From Lawsonibacter sp. (GTDB lineage: Bacteria > Bacillota > Clostridia > Oscillospirales > Oscillospiraceae), in assembly GCA_022795855.1 (NCBI GenBank), contig JAAWHL010000006.1:1-55643 (forward strand): a stretch of 55,643 nt of DNA, read 5' to 3'. Positions 36,913 to 45,938 of the stretch are shown piece by piece. The notes under the pieces were generated by a model. The model did not search any database, was not told the origin of the DNA, and saw nothing but the letters and a program-made list of their open reading frames with translations. Numbering within the stretch: position 1 is the first letter of the stretch; each line of letters opens with the position of its first letter. Made by a program: the position numbers and the translations under genes.

Positions 36913-36941
36913 AGTATAGCATACTTTTTTTCTAAATTCAA
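36913..36941 (-). promoter_or_regulatory. promoter for liv operon
   Basis: Minus strand TTGAAT - 17 nt - TATACT. Confidence 0.55.
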
Positions 36942-36973
36942 GATCTTTTCTTTTGCCGTCTGGAGGGATCGTT

Positions 36974-39538
36974 TTGGTACAGTTTTGGGTCAACGGACGC
37001 CAGATTCAGACAGAAGACACCGGAAATCTGCTGCTTTTCCTGCGGGACCGCCTGCGCCTCACCTCGGTGAAGTGCGGCTGTATGCAGGGGGCCTGCGGCA
37101 CCTGCACCGTGCTGGTGGACGGCCTTGCCCGCCGGGCCTGCGTCTGCCGGCTGGAGCGGCTGGAGGGGGCCCGCATCCTCACCGCAGAGGGGCTCTCCCC
37201 CCGGGAGCAGGACGTGTACGCCTACGCCTTCTCTCAGGCCGGCGCGGTGCAGTGCGGCTACTGCCTGCCCGGGATGCTGATGAGCGCCAAGGCCCTGCTG
37301 GACCGCGTGCCCGCCCCCTCTCCGGACCAGATACGCGCCGCGCTGAAGCACAACTTGTGCCGCTGTACCGGGTACGCCGGCATCCTCCGGGCGGTGCGTA
37401 CCGCCGCAGACCTGCTGGCCGGCGGAGCCCCCATCCCCCCGCTCCCTCCGCTGGCCGTGGGCAGCTCCCCCGAGCGCCCGGACGCCAGGGACAAAATCCT
37501 GGGCCGGCTGGCCTACGCGGCCGACGATATCCCGGAGGGCGCCCTGTTCGGGGCGGTGCGCACCGCCGGAGTCCCCCGCGCCCGCATCCGGAGCATCGAC
37601 ACCTCCGCCGCCCTGGCCCTGCCCGGCGTGGCCGCCGTCCTGACCGCCAGGGATATCCCCGGCCGCCGGGCCGTAGGCAGCGGACGGGGGGACTGGCCGG
37701 TGCTGGTGGGGGCGGGCGAGGAGATTTTATTCTCCGGCGACGCCGTCGCCCTGGCGGCGGCCTCCTCCCCCGGCCTGGCCCGCCGGGCCCTGGAGCTGGT
37801 CCGGATCGATTGGGAGATTCTCCCCCCTGTCCTCTCTGTAGACGAGGCTCTCCGGCCCGGCGCGCCCCGGCTCCACCCGGAGGGCAGCCTCTACGCCCAA
37901 ACTGTCATCCGCCGGGGCGACCCGGAGGCCGCCCGGGCCGCCACCTGTTGCCGGGTCCGTCAGGTCTACGAGACTCCCTTCGCCGAGCACGGCTTTCTGG
38001 AGACCGAGGCTGCCGCAGCCATCCCCGCCGGGGACCGGCTGATTATCCGCAGCGCCGACCAGGGGATTTTCCTGACCCGCTCCCTCATCGCCCAGGCGCT
38101 GGACCTGCCCCAGGAGCGCATTCTGGTGGAGGGCTGTCCTGTGGGCGGCGCGTTCGGCGGCCGGGAGGACGTCCTGATCCAGATCCAGGCGGCCCTGCTG
38201 GCCAGCGCCGCCGGGCGGCCGGTGCTTCTCCAGTACACCCGGGAGGACAGCCTGCGTATCCACGCCAAGAAGCACCCTATGCGTATGGAGGTGGAGAGCG
38301 GCTGCGACCGGGAGGGCCGGCTCACCTTCCTGCGCATCGACCTGACCGCGGACAAGGGGGCCTATGCCTCTCTGGGCCTTCCGGTGCTGGAGCGGGCCTG
38401 CTCCATGGCTCCCGGCCCCTACCGCTATCAGTCCGTGGAAATCACAGGCCGCTCCGTCTACACCAACAACCCGCCCTCCGGCGGCTACCGGGGCTTCGGC
38501 GTCACCCAGACCTGCTTCGGCGTGGAGTCCAACCTGAACCTTCTGGCAGAGCAAGCCGGCCTCTCCCCCTGGGAGATCCGCTTCCTCAATGCGGTGGCCC
38601 CCGGCGACTCCCTGTACAACGGGCAAATCGCCGACCGGTCCACCGCCATCCGGGAGGCCCTGCTGGCCGTCAAGGACGCATATGACCGCGCCCCGGCGGC
38701 CGGCATCGCCTGCGCCATGAAAAACTGCGGTTCCGGCAGCGGCCTGCGGGATGTGGGGCGCTGCACCCTGGAGGTCCGGCACAGCCACGTCTGGCTCTGG
38801 TCCGCCGCCAGCAGGCTGGGGCAGGGGGCGGAAATTGCCCTGCTTCAGATTGCCGCCTCCGTATCCGGGCTGGAGGGAAGGCACTTCCGCTGGGCCGCTC
38901 AGAACACGGACCGCTCCCCCGACACCGGCACCGCCACTGCCTCCCGTCTGACCGTTCTGGCCGGGGAGGCCGCCCGGCGGGCCGCCGTTCAGCTGAGGGA
39001 CCGGCTGGCCGGCCTGGACTGCGGCCCGGAGGAAGCCCTCGCCCTGCTGGAGGGGGAGGCCTTCTGCGGCGAGTACGAGGCCAAAACCGAGGCCCCCTCC
39101 GCCTCCGCCGCCCCCACTGTCCACGCCGCCTACGGCTATGCCGCCCACGTGGCCGCCCTGGGTCCGGACGGCAGGGTAGAAAAAATCACGGCGGCCCACG
39201 ATGTGGGCCGCGCCATTCACCCCGCAAGCGCAGAGGGGCAGATTGAGGGGGGCGTGGTCATGTCCTTCGGTTACGCCCTGACCGAGCGCTTTGTCCCGGA
39301 CCGGGGCCTTTCCCCCCAAAATTTCGGTTCCATCGGCTTTCCCACCGCCCAGAACGCCCCCGAGGTGGAGGCCATTCTGGTGGAGCGCAGTCCCCTGGAG
39401 CAGGCCCTGGGCGCCAAGGGCCTGGGCGAGCTGACCTGCATCCCCACCCCCGCCGCCCTGGCCGGCGCTTACCGGGCCCTGGACGGCAGGCTGCGCACCT
39501 CCCTGCCCCTGGATGGCACACCCTACCGGAAGGAATAA
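36974..39538 (+). CDS. xanthine dehydrogenase-family molybdenum hydroxylase, fused 2Fe-2S and Mo domains, no FAD domain
   Basis: KCGCMQGACGTCTVLVDG, QCGYCLPGMLMSAKALL, NLCRCTGY; Mo domain PVGGAFGGREDV, catalytic-Glu region GAKGLGELTCIPTPAA; GGAGG RBS before TTG 36974 (alternative TTG 36953). Confidence 0.92.
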   Translation: MVQFWVNGRQIQTEDTGNLLLFLRDRLRLTSVKCGCMQGACGTCTVLVDGLARRACVCRLERLEGARILTAEGLSPREQDVYAYAFSQAGAVQCGYCLPGMLMSAKALLDRVPAPSPDQIRAALKHNLCRCTGYAGILRAVRTAADLLAGGAPIPPLPPLAVGSSPERPDARDKILGRLAYAADDIPEGALFGAVRTAGVPRARIRSIDTSAALALPGVAAVLTARDIPGRRAVGSGRGDWPVLVGAGEEILFSGDAVALAAASSPGLARRALELVRIDWEILPPVLSVDEALRPGAPRLHPEGSLYAQTVIRRGDPEAARAATCCRVRQVYETPFAEHGFLETEAAAAIPAGDRLIIRSADQGIFLTRSLIAQALDLPQERILVEGCPVGGAFGGREDVLIQIQAALLASAAGRPVLLQYTREDSLRIHAKKHPMRMEVESGCDREGRLTFLRIDLTADKGAYASLGLPVLERACSMAPGPYRYQSVEITGRSVYTNNPPSGGYRGFGVTQTCFGVESNLNLLAEQAGLSPWEIRFLNAVAPGDSLYNGQIADRSTAIREALLAVKDAYDRAPAAGIACAMKNCGSGSGLRDVGRCTLEVRHSHVWLWSAASRLGQGAEIALLQIAASVSGLEGRHFRWAAQNTDRSPDTGTATASRLTVLAGEAARRAAVQLRDRLAGLDCGPEEALALLEGEAFCGEYEAKTEAPSASAAPTVHAAYGYAAHVAALGPDGRVEKITAAHDVGRAIHPASAEGQIEGGVVMSFGYALTERFVPDRGLSPQNFGSIGFPTAQNAPEVEAILVERSPLEQALGAKGLGELTCIPTPAALAGAYRALDGRLRTSLPLDGTPYRKE

Positions 39539-39543
39539 GCGCC

Positions 39544-39789
39544 ATGGAAATACAGCGGTCCGACAGCAGCCCCCGGTTCTGGATTGATCCGGCCAAATGC
39601 GTGGGCTGCGGCAAATGCCTGCGCAGCTGCCCCGCGGGGGCCATCGACGCGGCCTTTATCATTGACAGCAGCCTCTGTACCCGCTGCGGGCTCTGCCACC
39701 GCTTCTGCTGGTTTGGCGCGGTCGTTTGCCGGAGCGGCGGGTATGACAGCGGCTACCGCGTACACCGCCGTCCCCCCTCCGGCGGCTGA
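39544..39789 (+). CDS. 2[4Fe-4S] ferredoxin
   Basis: KCVGCGKCLRSCPAGAI and LCTRCGLCHRFC. Confidence 0.9.
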   Translation: MEIQRSDSSPRFWIDPAKCVGCGKCLRSCPAGAIDAAFIIDSSLCTRCGLCHRFCWFGAVVCRSGGYDSGYRVHRRPPSGG

Positions 39790-40688
39790 AGGGGCAGGTC
39801 CTCCACCCACAGCTTCATCCCGCCGCCGCATTCCATTCCGTCCTCCCCCTTTAGACTGACGGAGAAGACCTCCCGGCCGCCGGTGCCCAGAAGGCGGCGC
39901 GCCCTTCTCAGCGCCTCGCCCTCCGCCGCGCCCCCTCCCACCGTTCCGAAGGTGCGGCCGGCGCCGTCCGCCGCCATCATAGCCCCCGCCCCGGCCGGCG
40001 CGGAGCCCTCGCTTTCCAGCACCAGAATCAGCGCCCGGGGGGCGCTTCCCTCCGCCGCACACCGGAGCACAGCCTCGTCCGTGTCCCGCCGCTCCAGCGC
40101 GTCCCCCTCCGCCGGCCGGGACCTCCGCTCCAAAACCAGCTCCGCCGCGATGGATACGGCGATTTCGGCGGGCGTCGCCCCCCGGATCGGCAGCCCAATC
40201 GGCGTGTGAATCCGCTCCAGAAGCTCCGGGGCAAACCCCTCGCCGCAGAGCCGGTCCAGCTGGGCGGCGGTGCGCCGCCTGGATCCCATCAGCCCCAGAT
40301 AGAAGGGCATCTCCCCGGACAAAACGGCCCGCAGGCACTCCAGATCCCACCGGTGTTCCCGGGTCAGAATACAGACATAGTCCCGGCCGCAGATGCGCAG
40401 CTTCTCCTGAATCACCGGCACAAAGGGCCCGCATATCACCTCGGTTCCCGGTGGAAACCGGGCGGCATCCGCAAACTCGGGGCGGTCGTCCGCCGCCGTC
40501 ACGGCAAAGTTCAGCTTTGCCCCAAGCTCCGCCGCCGCCTGAGCGACGTGGCCCGCCCCCAGGAGAATCAGCCGCTCCGGCCGGGTAAACCTCCGGACAT
40601 AGGTCCTTCCATCCGCCGTCCGCTCCATCGCCGCCTCCCCGCTGCGCTCCAGCTCCTGCAAAATCTCCGAAAACTCCTGATTCCTCAT
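39753..40688 (-). CDS. XdhC/CoxI-family molybdenum hydroxylase maturation factor, permuted domain order
   Basis: N-terminal Rossmann domain LILLGAGHVAQAAAELGAKLNFAVTAADDRPEFADAARFP, C-terminal CoxI-like LVLESEGSAPAGAGAMMAAD...GTVGGGAAEGEAL. Confidence 0.88.
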   Translation of the reverse strand: MRNQEFSEILQELERSGEAAMERTADGRTYVRRFTRPERLILLGAGHVAQAAAELGAKLNFAVTAADDRPEFADAARFPPGTEVICGPFVPVIQEKLRICGRDYVCILTREHRWDLECLRAVLSGEMPFYLGLMGSRRRTAAQLDRLCGEGFAPELLERIHTPIGLPIRGATPAEIAVSIAAELVLERRSRPAEGDALERRDTDEAVLRCAAEGSAPRALILVLESEGSAPAGAGAMMAADGAGRTFGTVGGGAAEGEALRRARRLLGTGGREVFSVSLKGEDGMECGGGMKLWVEDLPLQPPEGGRRCTR

Positions 40689-40696
40689 ATTGCGCC

Positions 40697-41332
40697 CTAT
40701 CCTTCCCGGACAGCCCCCGGTCTTTGGGGCGCTGTCCGCTGTTTTTCACCGCAGTGCAGAACGGCCCGGATCTCCTCCCAGTCCTCACGGGTGTCCGCGT
40801 CCAGGGTACACCCTCTGTCCTCCACGGGAAAATCCGTGACCGTCAGCCCCCGTGCGGAGACCGCCCCCCTCAGTCCGTCCGGGCCCCGGTAGTCCAGCAG
40901 TCCGGAGAGCCCCTCAGGGCGCACCATCAGCGGGTGCCCTCCCCGGCCGTTCCACACCGGCCTGACCGCCTGCCCCGGCTGCTCCATCATGGCCCTCAGG
41001 GTGCCGGCCCGAATCAGCGGCACGTCCCCCGGCAGCAAAAACAGCACGTCCCAGGGGCCGGTCAAGGCGGCGATTCCCAGTTTGAGCGAGTCGAACATCT
41101 GGGTCTCTCTAAAGCGCCGGTTCCGGACCACCCGCACCCCCAGCGGGGCCAGGCAACGCTCCAGCTCCCCGCCCCGGTACCCGGCCGCCGCCACGATTTC
41201 CTCCGCGCCCGCGTCCCGCAGGGCGCGGACAATCCGGCCGATCACCGTCTCGCCGTCCAGAACCATCAGCGGCTTGAACTCCCCCATCCGCGAGGAGCGC
41301 CCCGCCGCCGCAATCACAGCCGCCGCCCTCAT
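40697..41332 (-). CDS. MocA/YgfJ-like molybdopterin nucleotidyltransferase
   Basis: AAVIAAAGRSSRMGEFKPLMVLDGETVIGRIV, LPGDVPLIRAGTL, GHPLMV. Confidence 0.88.
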   Translation of the reverse strand: MRAAAVIAAAGRSSRMGEFKPLMVLDGETVIGRIVRALRDAGAEEIVAAAGYRGGELERCLAPLGVRVVRNRRFRETQMFDSLKLGIAALTGPWDVLFLLPGDVPLIRAGTLRAMMEQPGQAVRPVWNGRGGHPLMVRPEGLSGLLDYRGPDGLRGAVSARGLTVTDFPVEDRGCTLDADTREDWEEIRAVLHCGEKQRTAPQRPGAVREG

Positions 41333-41487
41333 TCCGCTCCGCTCCTCCGCAAAGGGTCCTTCCCTTTTTCCGCCCGGGCCTTACGGCCTCTTCTCCCCTC
41401 CTCAAAAATGTGCAGCGCCTGCGCACTGCGGTTCATATTCTGGGGCATCGCCATGCGGCGGAAATATTGCAGCTGCTGCAGTTCCAT
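41329..41487 (-). pseudogene. possible LysR-family regulator remnant (N-terminal HTH only)
   Basis: MELQQLQYFRRMAMPQNMNRSAQALHI matches a LysR N-terminus, then the reading diverges and stops. Confidence 0.4.
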
Positions 41488-41908
41488 GCAGAATCTCCTT
41501 CCCCCCGCTTGGGGCTGCAAATACGCTTCTCAAGTCCCTCCGGCCGTCACAGCACCCGCAGGGGCGGGGCCGGAAACAGACCGAAATCAGGGGCATCAGG
41601 GTCAGCGCTATGATAAATAGTACCATAAGCTTTACCGCTTTTCCAGTGGTTTCTCCCGTCATGGGCGCGACGGGAAACATGATCGGCGCCAGCAGAGGCC
41701 GGACGTTCATAAACATGCCGCCCAAAATGAAGATCACGGCGGTGGGCATCATGCAGACGGCGGAGGAAGCAATAACGGATGTCACAAAGCCAGAAATCAG
41801 CACGCCTCCGCCCAGGGCGGAAATCTCCTTGGAGAAGGAGGCAGAGAAGGTCAGAGCCCTGCCCAGGGGGCCCGCCCCCTTCATGGAGGCGGTAACGGTC
41901 TGCCGCAC
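41402..41908 (-). CDS. putative small membrane protein or gene remnant
   Basis: Hydrophobic stretch GGGVLISGFVTSVIASSAVCMMPTAVIFILGGMFMNVRPLLAP...VKLMVLFIIALTLMPLISVCF; C-terminus looks non-native. Confidence 0.35.
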   Translation of the reverse strand: MRQTVTASMKGAGPLGRALTFSASFSKEISALGGGVLISGFVTSVIASSAVCMMPTAVIFILGGMFMNVRPLLAPIMFPVAPMTGETTGKAVKLMVLFIIALTLMPLISVCFRPRPCGCCDGRRDLRSVFAAPSGGKEILHGTAAAAIFPPHGDAPEYEPQCAGAAHF

Positions 41909-42003
41909 CCTGTCTTCTCCCCTCCGGCGCTTCCCCTCATAGCCCTCCCCTCCGGCGCATATTCTTAACTGCGGCCCGCCGGGCCGCAGAAAGGAGCGGA
42001 AGG

Positions 42004-42795
42004 ATGCGCTTTACCAAAATGCAGGGTCTGGGCAACGACTATCTCTATCTTGATTTCTCCTCCTCTCCCCCGCCCGACCTGTCCCGGCTGGCCGCCGCCA
42101 TGTCCGACCGGCACTTCGGGGCGGGGGCCGACGGGCTGATTGCCGTGGGGCCCGGGGTCCGGGGGGATTTCTCCATGGAGATGTACAACGCCGACGGCTC
42201 CCGGGGGGAGATGTGCGGCAACGGCATCCGGTGTCTGGGAAAATATGTATACGACCGGGGCCTGACCCGAAAAACCAGCCTGCTCATTGACACTCCCGCC
42301 GGCCCGCGGGCCATCCGGCTCCACCTCAGCGGAGACAGGGTGGAGTCGGTCACGGCGGACATGGGCTGTCCGGAAGTCTCCCCGCCGCTGTCCCTCCCGG
42401 CGGGGGGGAGGGCCTGGGAGGGCGTTCCCGTCTCCATGGGCAACCCCCACTTTGTGGTCTTCTGTTCCGACCCGGAGGCGGCGGACCTGGCCGCCGCAGG
42501 CCCCGTTCTGGAGCGGGACCCCCACTTTCCCGGGCGGACCAACGTGGAGTTCGCCCGGCTCGGTCCGGAGGGGCTCTCTCTGCGGGTGTGGGAGCGGGGC
42601 AGCGGCGAGACCCTGGCCTGCGGCACCGGGGCCTGCGCCGCCTTTGCCGCCGCCCGGGTTCGCCTGGGCGCGGGGGACGCGCTCTCCGCCTGTCTGCCGG
42701 GGGGGGCGCTCTCCCTGCGCTGGGAGGAGCGCAGCGGACACATTCTCATGACCGGCCCCGCCGTCACGGTCTACGAGGGGGAGTGGCCGGACTAG
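42004..42795 (+). CDS. dapF: diaminopimelate epimerase
   Basis: [50 protein letters not shown]. Confidence 0.96.
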   Translation: MRFTKMQGLGNDYLYLDFSSSPPPDLSRLAAAMSDRHFGAGADGLIAVGPGVRGDFSMEMYNADGSRGEMCGNGIRCLGKYVYDRGLTRKTSLLIDTPAGPRAIRLHLSGDRVESVTADMGCPEVSPPLSLPAGGRAWEGVPVSMGNPHFVVFCSDPEAADLAAAGPVLERDPHFPGRTNVEFARLGPEGLSLRVWERGSGETLACGTGACAAFAAARVRLGAGDALSACLPGGALSLRWEERSGHILMTGPAVTVYEGEWPD

Positions 42796-42957
42796 GCCTT
42801 GCTTGAACAATGGAAATAGGACCAAATGCGGCGGATTTTGCTGCCGGACGAGGCCGATTTTTCGCAGGAATCCTGGATGTCTTTCCAGAAAAATCGGGGA
42901 AGTATGGCGGCAAAAGGCCCGCCGGTTGGGCGTATGGACAATGTTCAAACAGTCCCT
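42794..42957 (+). repeat. dispersed TIR repeat family A, copy 3
   Basis: AGGCCTTGCTTGAACA...TGTTCAAACAGTCCCT; interior near identical to copy 2. Confidence 0.85.
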
Positions 42958-42986
42958 GGCCGCTGTTTCTTTTGTGTATTTCCCCA

Positions 42987-43015
42987 TTGACAAGCCCCCC
43001 CCTTTGATGGATAAT
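42987..43015 (+). promoter_or_regulatory. dapL promoter
   Basis: TTGACA - 17 nt - GATAAT. Confidence 0.6.
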
Positions 43016-43057
43016 GGCAGTATGTTTTTGTTTTTCCATCAGAAGGAGTGTTTTTTC

Positions 43058-44275
43058 ATGGCAAAAATCAATCAAAACTATCTCAAGCTGCCGGGCAGCT
43101 ACCTGTTCTCCGAGGTGGCCCGGCGGATCTCCGCCTACTCCGCCGCCCACCCCGGCGCAAACATCATCCGCCTGTCCATCGGGGACGTAACCCAGCCCCT
43201 GGCCCCCTCGGTGGTCGAGGCCATGCGCCGGGCGGTGGACGAGATGGGCACCGCCGAGGGCTTCCGCGGCTACGGCCCCGAGCAGGGCTACGACTTTCTG
43301 CGCCAGGCCATCGCCCAGAACGACTACCAGGCCCGGGGCGTGCACATGGACCCCCGGGAGATTTTCGTCTCCGACGGGGCCAAGAGCGACTGCGGCAACA
43401 TCGGCGACATCTTCGGCACGGACAATGTGGTGGCGGTATGCGACCCGGTCTACCCCGTCTATGTGGACACCAACGCCATGGCCGGCCGGGCGGGGGAGTA
43501 TCAGGAGCGGCTGGGCCGCTGGAGCAGGCTGGTCTACATGCCCTGCGTGGAGGAAAACGGCTTTGCCCCCGCGCCTCCCAAGGAGAAGGCGGACATTATC
43601 TACCTCTGTTTCCCCAACAACCCCACCGGCGCGGTGGCGGGCCGGGAGCAGCTGAAGGCCTGGGTGGACTACGCCAACGCCAACGGCTCGGTGATTCTCT
43701 ACGACTCCGCCTACGAGGCCTTCATCACCCAGGAGGATATCCCTCACTCCATCTTTGAGATCGAGGGGGCCCGCACCTGTGCCATCGAGTTCCGCTCCTT
43801 CTCCAAGACCGCCGGCTTCACCGGCAACCGCTGCGCCTACACCGTGGTGCCCATGGAGCTGGAGCGGGATGGGGCCAGTCTCAACGCCCTGTGGAACCGC
43901 CGCCAGTCCACCAAGTTCAACGGCGTGCCCTACGTGGTCCAGCGGGGCGCCGCGGCGGTGTACACCCCCCAGGGTCGGGAGCAGACCCGGGCCGCCATTG
44001 CCTATTACCAGAAAAACGCCCAGGTCATCCGGGATGGGCTGGCCGACGCCGGCCTTCAGACCTTCGGCGGGGTGAACGCCCCCTACATCTGGCTGAAAAC
44101 CCCCGGCGGCATGGGCTCCTGGGAGTTTTTCGACCTGATGCTGGACCGGGCCAACGTGGCCTCCACCCCCGGCGCGGGCTTCGGCCCCAGCGGCGAGGGC
44201 TACGTGCGCCTGACCGCCTTCGGCGGCGCCCAGGCCACCGCCGAGGCCGTGGAGCGCATCAAATCCGCCCTGTAA
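43058..44275 (+). CDS. dapL: LL-diaminopimelate aminotransferase
   Basis: [67 protein letters not shown]. Confidence 0.96.
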   Translation: MAKINQNYLKLPGSYLFSEVARRISAYSAAHPGANIIRLSIGDVTQPLAPSVVEAMRRAVDEMGTAEGFRGYGPEQGYDFLRQAIAQNDYQARGVHMDPREIFVSDGAKSDCGNIGDIFGTDNVVAVCDPVYPVYVDTNAMAGRAGEYQERLGRWSRLVYMPCVEENGFAPAPPKEKADIIYLCFPNNPTGAVAGREQLKAWVDYANANGSVILYDSAYEAFITQEDIPHSIFEIEGARTCAIEFRSFSKTAGFTGNRCAYTVVPMELERDGASLNALWNRRQSTKFNGVPYVVQRGAAAVYTPQGREQTRAAIAYYQKNAQVIRDGLADAGLQTFGGVNAPYIWLKTPGGMGSWEFFDLMLDRANVASTPGAGFGPSGEGYVRLTAFGGAQATAEAVERIKSAL

Positions 44276-44283
44276 AGCGGCTG

Positions 44284-44320
44284 CCGCCCGGATTCTCAGA
44301 GGAGGATCCGGGCGGTTTTT
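44284..44320 (+). terminator. Rho-independent terminator
   Basis: CCGCCCGGAT ... ATCCGGGCGG-TTTTT. Confidence 0.85.
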
Positions 44321-44346
44321 CTGTGCGCCCACCGGCGCGGCGAGGC

Positions 44347-44375
44347 TTGCCAGAGGGAGGGAGACGTGGTATGAT
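44347..44375 (+). promoter_or_regulatory. promoter for malQ2-ptsHI
   Basis: TTGCCA - 17 nt - TATGAT. Confidence 0.55.
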
Positions 44376-44423
44376 AGAGCCAGACCTAAAGCGGAATTCT
44401 GATCAGACCGGGAGGCGACGCCC

Positions 44424-45920
44424 ATGAACCGCTCCGCCGGCGTTTTGCTGCCTGTATTCAGCCTGCCCTCCCGGTACGGGATCGGCTGCTTCTCCCGGAG
44501 CGCCTACCGCTTTGCGGACTGGCTGAAGGGGGCGGGCCAATCCTGCTGGCAGATTCTCCCTCTGGGGCCCACCGGTTACGGGGACTCCCCCTATCAGTCC
44601 TTCTCCGCCTTTGCGGGCAACCCCTATTTCATCAGCCTGGAGGCGCTGGCGGACGAGGGCCTTCTCACCCGGGAGGAATGTGACCGGGCAGATTTCGGCC
44701 GGCGGGAGGACCGGGTGGATTATGAAAAGCTCTTCCGTGCCCGCCCGCCCCTGCTGCGCCTGGCCCACAGCCGCTTTTCCGCCCAGGATCCGGAATACCG
44801 GGAATTTGTGGAGGAAAACCGGTGGTGGCTGTCCGACTACGCCCTGTTCATGGCGCTGAAGGGGCGCTTTGGCGGGGCCCCCTGGAGCATGTGGCCGGAG
44901 GAGCTCCGCCTGCGCAGGGAGGGCGCCCTGGGCCGCTCCCGCCGGGAGCTGGCCGATGAGCTTGCGTTCCAGCAGTACCTGCAGTTTCTGTTCTTCCGGC
45001 AGTGGAGCGCCCTGAAGGCCTACGCCAACCGCCTGGGCATCCAGATCATCGGAGATATCCCCATCTACGCCGCTATGGACAGCGCCGACGTCTGGGCCCA
45101 CCCGGAGCTGTTCCGGCTGGACAGCCAGGGCCGTCCCACCGCCGCCGCAGGCGTGCCGCCGGACGGCTTCGCCCCAGAGGGCCAGCTGTGGGGCAATCCC
45201 CTGTACCGCTGGGAGCGGCACAGTCAGACCGGCTATTCCTGGTGGATTTCCCGTCTGCGCCGCTGCTTTCAGCTGTACGACGTCACCCGCATCGACCATT
45301 TCCGGGGTTTTGACGAGTATTACGCCATCCCCTGGGGGCAGCCCGCCTCCGCCGGGCACTGGGAGCGGGGCCCCGGCGCCGGGCTGTTCCGCCGGGCAGA
45401 GGAGGAGCTGGGACGGCATCCGGTCATCGCCGAGGACCTGGGCTATGTCACCGACTCGGTGCGCCGGCTGGTGCGGGAGTGCGGCTTTCCCGGCATGAAG
45501 GTGCTGGAATTCGCCTTTGACGCCCGGGATACCGGCTCCGCCCGCGACTACCTGCCCCACAACTACCCGGAGCACTGCCTGGCCTGCACCGGCACCCACG
45601 ACAACGAGACTCTGGCCGGCTGGTTCGACAGCATCACCCCAACAGAGCGGCAGGCCGTGCGGGACTACCTGTGCGACTGGCATACCCCCAAGGAGGAGCT
45701 GCGCTGGCCGCTTATCGCCCTGCTGCTGCGCAGTCAGGCCGCGGTCTGCGTCATTCCCATGCAGGACTACCTGGGTCTTGACAACCGCAGCAGAATGAAC
45801 CGCCCCTCCACGCTGGGGGAAAACTGGCGCTGGCGGCTGCGGGAAGGGGATTTGACACCCCAGCTTCAGGAGACACTAAGGACGCTTGCCCTGCGCTATG
45901 GACGCGCCGGCGGCACTTGA
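44424..45920 (+). CDS. malQ: 4-alpha-glucanotransferase, second paralog
   Basis: SAGVLLPVFSLPSRYGIGCF, RIDHFRGFDEYYAIPWG, AEDLGYVTDSV, CTGTHDNET. Confidence 0.94.
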   Translation: MNRSAGVLLPVFSLPSRYGIGCFSRSAYRFADWLKGAGQSCWQILPLGPTGYGDSPYQSFSAFAGNPYFISLEALADEGLLTREECDRADFGRREDRVDYEKLFRARPPLLRLAHSRFSAQDPEYREFVEENRWWLSDYALFMALKGRFGGAPWSMWPEELRLRREGALGRSRRELADELAFQQYLQFLFFRQWSALKAYANRLGIQIIGDIPIYAAMDSADVWAHPELFRLDSQGRPTAAAGVPPDGFAPEGQLWGNPLYRWERHSQTGYSWWISRLRRCFQLYDVTRIDHFRGFDEYYAIPWGQPASAGHWERGPGAGLFRRAEEELGRHPVIAEDLGYVTDSVRRLVRECGFPGMKVLEFAFDARDTGSARDYLPHNYPEHCLACTGTHDNETLAGWFDSITPTERQAVRDYLCDWHTPKEELRWPLIALLLRSQAAVCVIPMQDYLGLDNRSRMNRPSTLGENWRWRLREGDLTPQLQETLRTLALRYGRAGGT

Positions 45921-45938
45921 TTTTCAGGAGGGGTTCCC

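Noticed and set aside
17216-42957. Interpreting repeat A as CRISPR or an IS element
   Set aside because: Copies are kilobases apart with no spacer array, no cas genes and no transposase ORF.
42803-43057. N-terminal extension of the dapL ORF from 42803
   Set aside because: The extension translates repeat A and the promoter; the true start is ATG 43058 with an AAGGAG RBS and the conserved DapL N-terminus.
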